DNA of 64,000 nt from Actinomycetes bacterium (lineage in GTDB: Bacteria > Actinomycetota > Acidimicrobiia > Acidimicrobiales > RAAP-2): assembly GCA_021791845.1 (NCBI GenBank), contig JAJYVT010000002.1, positions 41,347 to 105,346 of the forward strand. The letters run 5' to 3'. Within the stretch, counting starts at the first letter, position 1, and each line of letters opens with the position of its first letter. A program made the translations under genes and the position numbers. Shown here in pieces: positions 34,805-43,921 of the stretch. The notes below the pieces were generated by a model. It was not told the DNA's origin. It did no database searches and saw only the letters and a program-made list of their open reading frames with translations.

Positions 34805-35218
34805 GTGGCGGGATTCGTTGGCAGGTACGAGCACTCGCTCGACACCAAGGGTCGGGTGATCCTTCCTGCCAAGTTCCGTGCCGACTTCGAACGGGGCGGC
34901 TATTTGACGGAGAACCGCGAGGGCTGCCTCGCACTCTGGACGCCCGGGGAGTTCGAACGACAGATGCAGGCCATGCAGGACCAGGCGTCCGCCGGGCGCA
35001 CCGAGCGGAACCGCGCCCGCATGTGGGCGGCCAGCTCGCACGAGGTGGAGATCGACCGACAGGGGCGCATGGCGATCCCGGCGCTCCTGCGGGAGTTCGC
35101 CTCCTTGGACGGGGACGTCCTCGTCTGCGGAGCGATCGACCGGGTGGAGCTGTGGAACCCGGCGGTATGGCGGGAGCGGGTCGCCCCGGCGGAACGCTGG
35201 TTCCTCGAGGACGACTGA
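34805..35218 (+). CDS. mraZ: transcriptional regulator MraZ
   Basis: The 137-residue protein has the two tandem SpoVT-AbrB-like halves of MraZ: GRYEHSLDTKGRVILPAKFR at the start and SSHEVEIDRQGRMAIPALLREF in the second half. MraZ forms a ring and binds repeats in front of its own gene, controlling the dcw operon. It starts at GTG; GAGG lies 3-4 bases upstream. It is followed by a long structured leader before rsmH. Confidence 0.95.
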   Translation: MAGFVGRYEHSLDTKGRVILPAKFRADFERGGYLTENREGCLALWTPGEFERQMQAMQDQASAGRTERNRARMWAASSHEVEIDRQGRMAIPALLREFASLDGDVLVCGAIDRVELWNPAVWRERVAPAERWFLEDD

Positions 35219-35454
35219 CGGGGCGGCCGGACCGTCCCCTCAGAGGTACAAGAGACAAAGGAGAAAGGACTCACGAGGCGAACGGGCCGAACGGCTCATC
35301 GAGCGCCCGCGCACGCGGGCTCGAACCGGCACCGCGTCGGTGCTGGACCATGCGCAGCCCCTCGACCGGCATGGTGGAAGACTTCTTCTCCGCCCTCTTC
35401 CGCTCAGGTCGTCGTGGGACGAGCTCTCTTGCCCCTCTCGTCGAGGGGCTGCGG
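35219..35454 (+). promoter_or_regulatory. structured leader RNA upstream of rsmH (candidate mraW-type RNA)
   Basis: The 236-bp mraZ-rsmH gap holds three hairpins. GCCCGCG pairs with CGCGGGC (35305-35311 with 35314-35320). A 9-bp stem pairs 35326-35334 with 35338-35346. A local stem pairs 35431-35437 with 35443-35449. In addition, CGCAGCCCCTCGAC (35353-35366) is perfectly complementary to 35440-35453, so the last arm can pair in two ways. Both bury GAGGGG, the rsmH ribosome-binding site. A conserved mraW RNA motif is known in actinobacterial leaders of this gene; I cannot confirm a match. An unusual A/G-rich stretch at 35240-35275 contains AAGGAGAAAGG with no start codon after it. Confidence 0.6.
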
Positions 35455-36438
35455 ATGGCCCAGGCATTCGAGCACGAACCGGTCATGGTGGCGGAGGTGG
35501 TGGCCGCCTTCGGCCCCGTCCCGCCCGGCGTCGTCGTGGACGGCACCGTCGGGGCGGGCGGTCACGCGTCCGCCCTGCTCGGCGCGCACCGGCACCTGGG
35601 ACTTCTCGGGCTCGACCGTGACCCCGCCGCCGTCGAGGCCGCCCGCAGCCGCCTCCGCGTCTTCGGCGACCGGGCGAAGGTCCGGCACGCCCCCTTCGCG
35701 GCGCTGCTGGACGAGGTGTCCGTCGCCGCGTCTCGGCCCTCGACATGGCCGGCATCGGGCGCGCCCGCCGGGGTCGTGTCGGGTGTGCTCCTCGACCTGG
35801 GCGTGAGCTCCCCCCAGCTCGACCGGGGCGGGCGAGGCTTCTCGTACCGCCAGGCGGCGCCGCTGGACATGCGGATGGACCCTTCCGCCGGCGTCACCGC
35901 AGCGGAGATCGTGAACAGCGCCAGCGTGGCCGAGCTCGCCGCCATGTTCGTGGCCAACGGCGAGGGGCGCTTGGCCGGGCGGATCGCCCGGGCCATCGTC
36001 GCCGCCCGGCCCATCCAGACGACCGACCGGCTGGCCGACGTCGTTGCCGCGGCGGTCCCGGCGCCCGCCCGCCGGCGGGGGCATCCGGCACGGCGGGTGT
36101 TCCAAGCGCTGCGGATCGCGGTGAACGACGAGCTGGCGCAGCTCGAGGCGGCGCTGCCCGACGCCCTCGGCCTGGTCGCCCCTGGCGGCCGGGTCGCCGT
36201 GATCTCGTACCACTCGGGTGAGGACCGCCTGGTCAAGGCGGCTTTCGCCGAGGCGGCCGCCGGTGGCTGCACGTGCCCGCCCGGGCTCCCGTGCGTCTGC
36301 GGCGCCCAGCCGGAGCACCGGCTGGTGTTCCGGGGGGCCCGCAAGCCGTCGGCGGCCGAAGTCGAGCGGAACCACCGTGCCGAGAGCGCGCGCTTCCGGG
36401 TGGCGGAGCGCCTGATGCCGATGGGGGCCGACCGGTGA
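35455..36438 (+). CDS. rsmH: 16S rRNA (cytosine1402-N4)-methyltransferase
   Basis: The 327-residue protein begins MAQAFEHEPVMVAEVV and has the SAM-binding GTVGAGGHASALL, VLLDLGVSSPQLD, GRGFSYRQAAPLDMRMD and VISYHSGEDRLVK, all typical of RsmH (MraW). It methylates C1402 of 16S rRNA. GAGGGG lies 6 bases before the ATG. Earlier in-frame ATGs at 35350 and 35371 would read through the structured leader and lack ribosome-binding sites. Its stop overlaps the ftsL start (GTGA). Confidence 0.94.
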   Translation: MAQAFEHEPVMVAEVVAAFGPVPPGVVVDGTVGAGGHASALLGAHRHLGLLGLDRDPAAVEAARSRLRVFGDRAKVRHAPFAALLDEVSVAASRPSTWPASGAPAGVVSGVLLDLGVSSPQLDRGGRGFSYRQAAPLDMRMDPSAGVTAAEIVNSASVAELAAMFVANGEGRLAGRIARAIVAARPIQTTDRLADVVAAAVPAPARRRGHPARRVFQALRIAVNDELAQLEAALPDALGLVAPGGRVAVISYHSGEDRLVKAAFAEAAAGGCTCPPGLPCVCGAQPEHRLVFRGARKPSAAEVERNHRAESARFRVAERLMPMGADR

Positions 36439-36881
36439 GCACGGCCGTCGCCCGCTCGGCCGCCCAGCCTCAGCGCCGGGACGCACCGGCCCGCCGTCCG
36501 CCCCTCGAGGTCGTCCAGCAGCGGCGCCGCCGGGTCCGCCAGCGTCGCTTGGCCCCGATCCTGGCCGGTGTCCTGGTGGCGGCCAGCCTCTTTGTCGTGG
36601 TCATCGGGCACGCCGAGCTGACCCAGGGTCAGGTCCGCCTGACGGCCACGGAGCAGGCGGTGACAGCGGCGGAGACGGCCCACCGCCAAGAGGTCCTGGC
36701 GCTCGCCACCCTCGAGAACCCGGCCCGCATCTTGAAGGTGGCGGAGCAGACACTCCACATGGCGCCCCCGACCAGCCAGCAGCAGGTCCCCCACGTGCCG
36801 CTCGGCACGGCCCTGCCGCCGCCCTCGGTCTCGACCGCACCGAGCGCGCCAGCCAACCCGGCGGCGACGACAGGAAAGTGA
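36435..36881 (+). CDS. ftsL: FtsL-like division protein
   Basis: The 148-residue bitopic protein has an Arg-rich cytoplasmic N-terminus of about 45 residues, one membrane helix at about 42-60, a heptad-like segment TATEQAVTAAETAHRQEVLALATLENPARI, and a Pro/Ser-rich tail. Sequence is poorly conserved in this family; size, topology and position between rsmH and ftsI identify it. It would bridge FtsQ and the FtsW-FtsI synthase at the septum. It overlaps both neighbours by 4 bases (GTGA). Confidence 0.85.
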   Translation: MSTAVARSAAQPQRRDAPARRPPLEVVQQRRRRVRQRRLAPILAGVLVAASLFVVVIGHAELTQGQVRLTATEQAVTAAETAHRQEVLALATLENPARILKVAEQTLHMAPPTSQQQVPHVPLGTALPPPSVSTAPSAPANPAATTGK

Positions 36882-38845
36882 GCCCGACCCTCGCACCGGC
36901 GCGCCCGGCGCGCCCGGCACCGTCGCGCCCGGAGGCGCCGGCCCGTCCGTCGCGCCCCAAGACCCCCGCCCGCCCTCCCCGCCGTCCCGCTCCCGGCCGC
37001 AAGGCCGTCCGGAGCGCCGCAGCCCGCCGCGCGGCGCTGTCGCGCCGGGTCCGGTTCCTCCGCCTCGGTCTGGTGGTGGCGTTGGTGATCGTGGCTGCCC
37101 GGCTGGTGGACGTCCAGGTCGTCCACTCCGGCCAGTACCAGCAGCAGGCGAGCCAGGAGGTGACCCAGAAGGTGACCGTCCCCGCCCTGCGGGGGACGAT
37201 CACCGACCGCAACGGCGTGGTCCTCGTGACGTCGGTCCCCACCGACGAGGTGATCGCCGACGACTTCCAGATCCGGCACCCGGCGACGGAGGCCAAGGCG
37301 CTCGCCCCGCTGCTCGGTCTCAGCGCGGCGACGCTCCGGCCGCTGCTGTCGGAACGCAACGGCTACGTGCCGCTCGTCCAGCACCTCTCGACGGCCCGGG
37401 CGAAGAAGGTGTCCAACCTGGCCTTTCCCGGGATCACCATGATGGGGAACTCGGTCACCGAGACCCCCGACGGCACACTCGCCGCGCCCATCGTCGGAGG
37501 GGTGAACGCCGCAGGCGCCGGCGACGCCGGCCTCGAGTCCCAGTACAACTCCCGGCTGAGCGGGCGCCCCGGCCAGGAGACGCTGCTCGAGTCACCCATC
37601 GGGGTCCAGCTGCCGGGGACATCCGTCGCCGAGAAGTCGTCGCCCGCCGCGGGCACGGGGCTCCAGCTCACGATCGACGCGCCACTGCAGTACACCGCCG
37701 AGCAGGACCTGGCTCAGGAGATCGTGGCCTCGCACGCAAAGAGCGGGACCGCGGTGGTCATGGACGTCCAGACCGGGCAGATCCTGGCGATGGCGAACCT
37801 GGTGGCGTCGACACCCGCCGGCTCGCCCGGCTCGCCGCCGGCCGGGACGTCCGGCGGTGCGGGCAACGGGGGGACTCCGGTCACCATCGGCCCCGGCGGG
37901 CCCGTGCAGGAGGCGCCGACCAACCTGGCCGTGACCCACCTGTACGAGCCCGGGTCCGTCTTCAAGATCGTGACCTTCTCGGCCGCACTGGCTGACGGGG
38001 TCATCACCCCGACCACCACCTACACCGTCCCCGACACGCGGACGATCGACGGCTACCTCTTCCACGACGCCACACCCCATCCCACCCAGCCGATGACGGC
38101 GACGCAGATCATCGCCCAGTCGTCGAACATCGGCACCTCGTTCATCGCCCAGGGGCTGGGGGAGACACGACTGTTGGCCCAGGTCAAGAAGCTCGGGTTC
38201 GGCTCCCCGACCGGGCTGCACTTCCCGGGCGACTCGCCAGGCCTGATCGTCACACGCAACCAGTGGTCCACAACGGACTACGTCTCGCTGGCCATCGGGC
38301 AGACCGACGCCGTCAGCCCCTTGCAGGTGCTCGACGCCTTCAACGCCGAGGCGAACGGGGGGGTGTTCGTGACGCCGAAGCTGGTGCGGGCCACCATCGC
38401 GCCCAGCGGTGCCGTGAAGGCGACCGCGCCGTCCACCACCCGCCGGGTGATGCCGGCCCCCGTCGCCAAGGAGCTGGCCACCATGATGGAGACAGTGGTC
38501 AACAACGGCACGGGTGTGGCCGCCTCGGTGCCTGGCTACCTGATCGCCGGCAAGACGGGCACCGCCCAGATCCCGTACACCAACGGCCAGGTGGGGTACA
38601 TCACAGGCGCCTTTGACGCCACCTTCGTCGGGTTCGCCCCCGCCAACCACCCGGTGCTCTCGGCCATCGTCGAGCTGGACCGGCCGACCCCGATCTACGG
38701 CGGGGCGGTGGCGGCGCCGGTCTTCTCCAAGATCATGGCCTACGCCCTGCACCGCTACGACGTCCCCACGACGCCGGGGCTCAACGGCAAAGCGCAGGCC
38801 AACGTCCCGCTCACACAGACACAGCTGGTCAAGGCCGCCACGTGA
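36878..38845 (+). CDS. ftsI: septal peptidoglycan transpeptidase (class B PBP)
   Basis: The 655-residue protein has a Pro/Ala/Arg-rich cytoplasmic start of about 60 residues, a membrane helix near 65-82 and the PBP dimerisation domain. The transpeptidase motifs are S-x-x-K in PGSVFKIVTFS near residue 360, SSN in IIAQSSNIG and KTGT in IAGKTGTAQ. No PASTA repeats follow. It crosslinks septal peptidoglycan with FtsW. The insert [20 protein letters not shown] near 310-330 precedes the catalytic lysine motif and looks disordered. Confidence 0.95.
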   Translation: MSPTLAPARPARPAPSRPEAPARPSRPKTPARPPRRPAPGRKAVRSAAARRAALSRRVRFLRLGLVVALVIVAARLVDVQVVHSGQYQQQASQEVTQKVTVPALRGTITDRNGVVLVTSVPTDEVIADDFQIRHPATEAKALAPLLGLSAATLRPLLSERNGYVPLVQHLSTARAKKVSNLAFPGITMMGNSVTETPDGTLAAPIVGGVNAAGAGDAGLESQYNSRLSGRPGQETLLESPIGVQLPGTSVAEKSSPAAGTGLQLTIDAPLQYTAEQDLAQEIVASHAKSGTAVVMDVQTGQILAMANLVASTPAGSPGSPPAGTSGGAGNGGTPVTIGPGGPVQEAPTNLAVTHLYEPGSVFKIVTFSAALADGVITPTTTYTVPDTRTIDGYLFHDATPHPTQPMTATQIIAQSSNIGTSFIAQGLGETRLLAQVKKLGFGSPTGLHFPGDSPGLIVTRNQWSTTDYVSLAIGQTDAVSPLQVLDAFNAEANGGVFVTPKLVRATIAPSGAVKATAPSTTRRVMPAPVAKELATMMETVVNNGTGVAASVPGYLIAGKTGTAQIPYTNGQVGYITGAFDATFVGFAPANHPVLSAIVELDRPTPIYGGAVAAPVFSKIMAYALHRYDVPTTPGLNGKAQANVPLTQTQLVKAAT

Positions 38846-38918
38846 GGCGGCTACCATCCGCTGGGTTTCTGGCTCACGGATGGTCCGTGCCGGTTCCCCC
38901 TGGCAGCTTCCCGTGCGC

Positions 38919-40412
38919 ATGAACACCCTGCTCGACGAGATCGACGTGCTCGAGACGTCCGGCGACCCCAGTGCCGTCGAGGTGGCGGGCATCGAGCACG
39001 ACAGCCGTCGTGTCGAACCCGGCACCCTCTTCTGCTGCCTGGTGGGTCACCAGGCGGACGGCCACGACCATGCCGCCGAGGCGGTCGCCCGTGGGGCGGT
39101 CGGCCTGGTGTGCGAACGGGCGCTGCCGGAGCCCGTCCCGAGCTCGGTCGTGCAGGCACGGATCCCTCCGGGGCGGGGCCGGCCGTCGATGGCGCGCCTC
39201 GCCGCGGCGTTCTGGGGCCATCCGGCCCGAGCGCTCGTGACGGCCGGCGTCACCGGCACCAACGGGAAGACCACCGTGACCCACCTCCTCGGGGCGGTCC
39301 TCACCCGCGCCGGCCACCCGACCACCGTCATCGGGACGCTGTCGGGCGCACGGACGACGCCGGAGGCGCCGGATCTGCAGCAGCTGCTGGCGGCGGCGCG
39401 AGACGGCAACCCCCGGGAGCCACGGCCGGCGGTGGTCATGGAGGTGTCCAGCCACGCTCTGGTCCAGTCCCGGGTGGACGGCGTGCGCTTCGACGTGGCC
39501 GCCTTCACCAACCTGAGCCACGACCACTTGGACTTCCACGGTTCGATGGAGGAGTACTTCGCCGCCAAGGCGTCGCTGTTCCAGCCCGACCGTGCGGCCC
39601 GGGCGGTCGTCGACGTCGACGACCCATGGGGCGCCCGCCTCTTCGACCGGGTGCGGATCGACGCGGTCGCCGTGCGGCTGGGGGATCTGGCCGACGTCCG
39701 GCTCGAGGCCGGCCGGTCGCAGTTCGGTTGGCGGGGGCAGGCAGTCGTGGTGCCCCTGACCGGTCTGGTGAACGTGCGGAACGCCCATCTGGCCGCCGAG
39801 GCGGCGGTGGCCCTGGGCGTCGCGCCCGACGTGGTGGCGGCCGGGCTGGCCACCGCCGGGCCGGTGCCGGGCCGCCTGGAGCGGGTCGCCGCCCCCGCCG
39901 GCGCCACACCCGGGGTGGAGGTGCTCGTCGACTACGCGCACACCCCGGCCGCCCTCGACGCCGTCCTGGACGAGGCCCGGCGCCTGGCGGCGCCGCGATC
40001 GGGGCGCACCATCGTGGTGTTCGGTTGCGGCGGGGACCGGGACGCCTCGAAGCGGCCGGTGATGGGAGCGGTGGCCGGGCGCAGGGCCGACGTCGTGGTG
40101 GTCACGTCCGACAACCCGCGCAGCGAGGACCCGGGCGCCATCATCGCCGCCGTCCTGGCCGGCGTGCCGGCTTCGGCCCGCCCGGTGGTCGAGCCCGACC
40201 GGCGGACCGCCATCCTCCGGGCGGTGGGCATCGCCCGGCCGGGCGACGTGGTGGTGGTCGCCGGGAAGGGGCACGAGACCTACCAGGAGGTGGGTGGGCG
40301 ACGCCTTCCCTTCGACGACCGCGCCGTGGCCGCCGCCGCGGTGGCCGCCGTGCGGGGCGGGGCCGACGGCAAGGGGCTCGGGGACGGTGCCGACGAGACG
40401 GTCGACGGCTAG
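38919..40412 (+). CDS. murE: UDP-N-acetylmuramoyl-tripeptide synthetase (meso-DAP adding)
   Basis: The 497-residue Mur ligase has the ATP site VTGVTGTNGKTTVTHLLGAV, a carbamylated-lysine region before SLFQPDRAARAVVDVDDPWG, and the DNPRSEDP motif that selects meso-diaminopimelate. The next gene is mraY, only 11 bases away; murF, usually between them, is missing. ATG 38919 fits the family N-terminus; ATG 38880 is an alternative. Neither has a ribosome-binding site. The 73-bp gap to ftsI is the longest in this part of the cluster. Confidence 0.94.
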   Translation: MNTLLDEIDVLETSGDPSAVEVAGIEHDSRRVEPGTLFCCLVGHQADGHDHAAEAVARGAVGLVCERALPEPVPSSVVQARIPPGRGRPSMARLAAAFWGHPARALVTAGVTGTNGKTTVTHLLGAVLTRAGHPTTVIGTLSGARTTPEAPDLQQLLAAARDGNPREPRPAVVMEVSSHALVQSRVDGVRFDVAAFTNLSHDHLDFHGSMEEYFAAKASLFQPDRAARAVVDVDDPWGARLFDRVRIDAVAVRLGDLADVRLEAGRSQFGWRGQAVVVPLTGLVNVRNAHLAAEAAVALGVAPDVVAAGLATAGPVPGRLERVAAPAGATPGVEVLVDYAHTPAALDAVLDEARRLAAPRSGRTIVVFGCGGDRDASKRPVMGAVAGRRADVVVVTSDNPRSEDPGAIIAAVLAGVPASARPVVEPDRRTAILRAVGIARPGDVVVVAGKGHETYQEVGGRRLPFDDRAVAAAAVAAVRGGADGKGLGDGADETVDG

Positions 40413-40423
40413 GCGGGCTGGCG

Positions 40424-41461
40424 ATGCTCTCCCTCATGTCGTCGGGTGGTGCCGCGTTCTGGCTCGCCGTCCTCTCCACGCCCCTGCTCATCCGCTGGCT
40501 CGCACGCAAGCGGATCGGCCAGCAGATCCGGGAGGACGGGCCCGCCACCCACAGCGCCAAGGCCGGAACGCCCACCATGGGCGGTCTGGCGATCGTCGGT
40601 GCGGTGGCCGGGGGCTACGTGATCGGCCACCTCGGCACCGAGGTCAAGTTCACCGCGACGGGGGTGCTCGTCATCATCACCGTCGCGCTCTTCGGCGCCA
40701 TCGGCGCGCTCGACGACTGGATCAAGGTCCGGAACCGCCGCAGCCTCGGGCTCAACAAGCGCGCCAAGTTCGGCGCCCAGGTGGTCGTCTCGGTGCTCTT
40801 CGCCGAGTTGGCGGTGCACTGGGCCCACACGTCCACCTCGCTCTCGTTCACCCGGATGACAACGCCGGGGATCCAGTTCGGCCAGGTCGGCTGGGTCCTG
40901 TTCGCCGTGTTCGTGCTCGTCGGGACGTCCAACGCCGTCAACCTCACGGACGGCCTCGACGGCCTGGCTGCGGGGTCGTCCACCTTCTGCTTCTCGGTGC
41001 TCGCCATCCTCGGCTACTGGGTCTTCCGCCACCGGGCGATCTTCCACCTCCTCCCGGCCTACGCCATCGACCTGGCCCTGACCTCGGTCGCCCTCGGCGG
41101 GGCATGCCTGGGGTTCTTGTGGTGGAACGCCGCGCCGGCCCGGGTCACGATGGGCGACACCGGCTCGCTGTCGCTCGGTGCCGGCCTGGGCGCGCTGTGC
41201 CTCCTCTTGAACCTCGACCTCCTCCTCCCCATCTTGGGGGGGCTCTTCGTGCTCGAGACCCTGTCGGTGATCGCCCAGGTGGTCAGTTACCGGGTGTTCC
41301 ACCGCCGCGTCCTGCGCATGGCCCCCCTCCACCACCACTTCGAGCTCGGCGGGTGGCCGGAGACGACGGTGATCGTGCGGTTCTGGATCCTGGCGGGGCT
41401 CTTCGCCGCCCTGGCGCTCGGGATCTTCTACGGCGTCTACCTCACGGTCACCCACTACTGA
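40424..41461 (+). CDS. mraY: phospho-N-acetylmuramoyl-pentapeptide transferase
   Basis: The 345-residue protein has ten hydrophobic segments and the MraY motifs GTPTMGGL, GALDDWIKV, NAVNLTDGLDGLA and APLHHHFELGGW. It makes lipid I from UDP-MurNAc-pentapeptide and undecaprenyl phosphate. It follows murE directly. A 106-bp gap without a recognisable gene separates it from ftsW, where murD normally lies. Confidence 0.96.
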   Translation: MLSLMSSGGAAFWLAVLSTPLLIRWLARKRIGQQIREDGPATHSAKAGTPTMGGLAIVGAVAGGYVIGHLGTEVKFTATGVLVIITVALFGAIGALDDWIKVRNRRSLGLNKRAKFGAQVVVSVLFAELAVHWAHTSTSLSFTRMTTPGIQFGQVGWVLFAVFVLVGTSNAVNLTDGLDGLAAGSSTFCFSVLAILGYWVFRHRAIFHLLPAYAIDLALTSVALGGACLGFLWWNAAPARVTMGDTGSLSLGAGLGALCLLLNLDLLLPILGGLFVLETLSVIAQVVSYRVFHRRVLRMAPLHHHFELGGWPETTVIVRFWILAGLFAALALGIFYGVYLTVTHY

Positions 41462-41567
41462 TGGGCCAGGGCGCGCACGCACGGCGGTCCCCGCAGGTCC
41501 CCCACCCGGGCTGCCCGGTGCGGGACGATGGAAGGGTCGGCCCACGGATGGGAGAAGGGACTCGCCA

Positions 41568-42755
41568 ATGACGGCGACCAACGCAGCAGGCGGTACGGCG
41601 CGCTGGGTCGTCACCCTTCGACGGGTCCCGACCTCGACCATCCTCGTCGCCCTCATCGCCGTCCTGTGCGTCTTCGGGACGGTGATGGTCGGCGCCGCCT
41701 CGGAGGTCGTCTCGATCGAGACGTACGGCTCCGCCTGGTCGATCATGGTCCGCCAGTGCATGTGGCTCGGCCTGGGCACCGCGGTCCTGGTGGTGACGGC
41801 CCGCATGGACTACCGCCGGCTGCGCCGGTTGGCCAAGGTGATCCTCATCGTCGGCTTCGGCGGGCTGCTGCTGGTGCTGGTGCCCCACCTCGCGGTGAGC
41901 GTGACAGGCTCCAGCCGCTGGCTCGGGTTCGGCTCCTTCGACGTCCAGCCGTCGGAGATCATGAAGCTGGCCCTGGCGATCTTTGCCGCCGACCTCGTCG
42001 TCCGGCGGGAGGAGGCGGGCGGGAGCGAGCGCACCATCCTGGGGCCGCTCGTCCTGGTGACCGGGGCCGCCGCCCTGCTGGTGCTGGTCCAGCCGGACAT
42101 GGGGACCACCGTCGTGCTCGGCTGCATCGGCCTGTCGGTCCTGCTGGCCTCGGGCGTGTCGTTCCGCCCCGTGGCCAAGGTGGCCGGGGCGGTGGTCGTC
42201 ATCGCCGTGGTCGCCAGCCTCGTCGACCCCTACCGGCGCCAGCGGATCCTGGCGTTCCTCAACCCCGGGGCGCACGCCTCCGGCTCGGGCTACCAGGTCG
42301 CCCAGTCGCTCATCGGTCTCGGCTCGGGGCATCTCTTCGGGGTGGGGCTCGGCAGCGGCACGGAGCAGTGGGGCTACCTGCCCAACCCCCACTCCGACTT
42401 CATCTTCTCGGTCATCGGCCAGGACCTGGGGCTGGTCGGCGCCCTGTTCGTCATCGTCCTCCTGGGCGCCATGTGCTGGTTCGGCCTGCGCGCCGCCACC
42501 CGGGCGCCCGACCGCTTCGGCGGCCTGCTCGGCGTGGCGCTGGTCTGCTGGATCGCGGTGGAGACCCTCATCAACGTGGGTGCGGTGATCGGCCTCCTGC
42601 CGGTGACCGGCATCCCCCTGCCGTTCGTGTCCTACGGCGGGTCGTCGCTCGTGGTGACCATGGCCGGCGCCGGCGTGCTCGTGAGCATCGCCCGCCACGA
42701 GCGCGTCCCCTCGCCGGACCGCCTCGGCGTCGAACGCCCGGTCCGCCCGGCATGA
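41568..42755 (+). CDS. ftsW: septal peptidoglycan glycosyltransferase (SEDS protein)
   Basis: The 395-residue protein has about ten membrane helices and the SEDS hallmarks: SSRWLGFGSFDVQPSEIMKL, VQPDMGTTVV, YQVAQSLIGLGSGHLFGVGLG, SDFIFSVIGQDLG, and GIPLPFVSYGGSSLV. It polymerises lipid II at the septum with FtsI. GGAGAAGGGA precedes the ATG. The stop overlaps murG (ATGA). Its C-terminal tail is short compared with many actinobacterial FtsW proteins. Confidence 0.95.
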   Translation: MTATNAAGGTARWVVTLRRVPTSTILVALIAVLCVFGTVMVGAASEVVSIETYGSAWSIMVRQCMWLGLGTAVLVVTARMDYRRLRRLAKVILIVGFGGLLLVLVPHLAVSVTGSSRWLGFGSFDVQPSEIMKLALAIFAADLVVRREEAGGSERTILGPLVLVTGAAALLVLVQPDMGTTVVLGCIGLSVLLASGVSFRPVAKVAGAVVVIAVVASLVDPYRRQRILAFLNPGAHASGSGYQVAQSLIGLGSGHLFGVGLGSGTEQWGYLPNPHSDFIFSVIGQDLGLVGALFVIVLLGAMCWFGLRAATRAPDRFGGLLGVALVCWIAVETLINVGAVIGLLPVTGIPLPFVSYGGSSLVVTMAGAGVLVSIARHERVPSPDRLGVERPVRPA

Positions 42756-43921
42756 GCGCCCGCCCCTTCGCCGTGGTGTCGGGCGGCGGCACCGGGGGGC
42801 ACGTCTTCGAGGCGCTGGCCATCGCCCGGGCCCTCGTGGCCCGGGGGCACCCGCAGACATCGATCGAGCTCGTCGGCTCCGAGCGCGGGCAGGAGGCGAC
42901 GCTGCTCGCCGGGACGGGCTTCCCGGTGACCCTGCTGCCGGGCCGGGGCATCGTGCGGCGCCTCGACCGGGAGGCGATGGTCGCCAATGCCGGAGCGGTG
43001 ACCGGGCTGGCCCGCGCCACCGCCCGGGCGGTGGCGGCGCTCGCCGCCCGCAGGCCGCGGGTGGTGGTCTCGGTCGGCGGCTATGCCAGCTTTCCCGCCG
43101 ACCTGGCGGCGGTGGTCCTCGGGGTGCCGCTGGTGCTGGTGACGATCGACGCCGTCCCGGGGCTGGTGCACCGGCTCTTCGCCAAGCTGGCGGCGGCCAA
43201 CGCGGTGGCGCTCCCCGGGACGCCGCTGCCGCGGGCCGTGGTCACCGGGGTGGCGGTGCGCGACGCCATCACCGGGGTGGACCGGTCGCCCGCCGGCGCG
43301 GCGGCGGCACGCGCCGCCCTCGGGTTGCCGGCCGGCCGTACCACGGTCGGCGTCATGAGCGGGTCGCTGGGGGCACGGCGGGTGAACGAGGCGGCGATCG
43401 AGCTCTCCCGCCGGTGGTCCGGCCGCCAGGACCTGGCCCTCTTCCATGTGACCGGCCGGCGGGACTTCGACCGCCTGGCGGCCCGGGCGCCGTGGCCGGA
43501 GGCGGTGGAGCAGGCGGGCAGCGGTGGGGCCACCGGCCGGGGCGGGGACGGCCTGTGGTACCGGATGGTGCCGTTCTGCGACCGGATGGACCTGCTCTAC
43601 GCCGCGTCCGACGTCATGGTGTGCCGGGCCGGCGCCGGGACGGTGGCGGAGCTGACGGTGGCCGGGGTGCCCGCCGTCCTCGTCCCGCTCCCCGGGGCGC
43701 CCGGCGACCACCAGACGGCCAACGCCCGAGCGCTGGTCGACGCCGGCGCGGCGGTGCTGGTGACCGACGACCGGTGCGACGCCGACGCGCTCGCCGGTGT
43801 CCTGGAGGGGCTGCTCGGCGCGCCCGATCGGCTGGCGGCGATGGGGGCCGCCGCCCTGGGCCTCGGCCGGCCCGATGCCGCCGCGCGGGTGGCGGAGGTG
43901 GTGGACGCCCATGCCCGCTGA
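42752..43921 (+). CDS. murG: UDP-N-acetylglucosamine transferase (lipid II synthesis)
   Basis: The 389-residue enzyme has GGGTGGHVFEALAIA at the start, SVGGYASFPADLAA in the first Rossmann domain, and CRAGAGTVAELTVAG with HQTANAR in the UDP-GlcNAc-binding second domain. It adds GlcNAc to lipid I on the inner face of the membrane. It overlaps ftsW by 4 and murC by 11 bases. An inserted Gly-rich loop (EQAGSGGATGRGGDG) near residues 252-266 is unusual but lies between domains. Confidence 0.94.
   Translation: MSARPFAVVSGGGTGGHVFEALAIARALVARGHPQTSIELVGSERGQEATLLAGTGFPVTLLPGRGIVRRLDREAMVANAGAVTGLARATARAVAALAARRPRVVVSVGGYASFPADLAAVVLGVPLVLVTIDAVPGLVHRLFAKLAAANAVALPGTPLPRAVVTGVAVRDAITGVDRSPAGAAAARAALGLPAGRTTVGVMSGSLGARRVNEAAIELSRRWSGRQDLALFHVTGRRDFDRLAARAPWPEAVEQAGSGGATGRGGDGLWYRMVPFCDRMDLLYAASDVMVCRAGAGTVAELTVAGVPAVLVPLPGAPGDHQTANARALVDAGAAVLVTDDRCDADALAGVLEGLLGAPDRLAAMGAAALGLGRPDAAARVAEVVDAHAR

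Noticed and set aside
35301..35350. tRNA-like fold with a TTCGA-type loop
   Set aside because: No acceptor stem, anticodon arm or CCA end can be formed; the hairpins fit a leader RNA.
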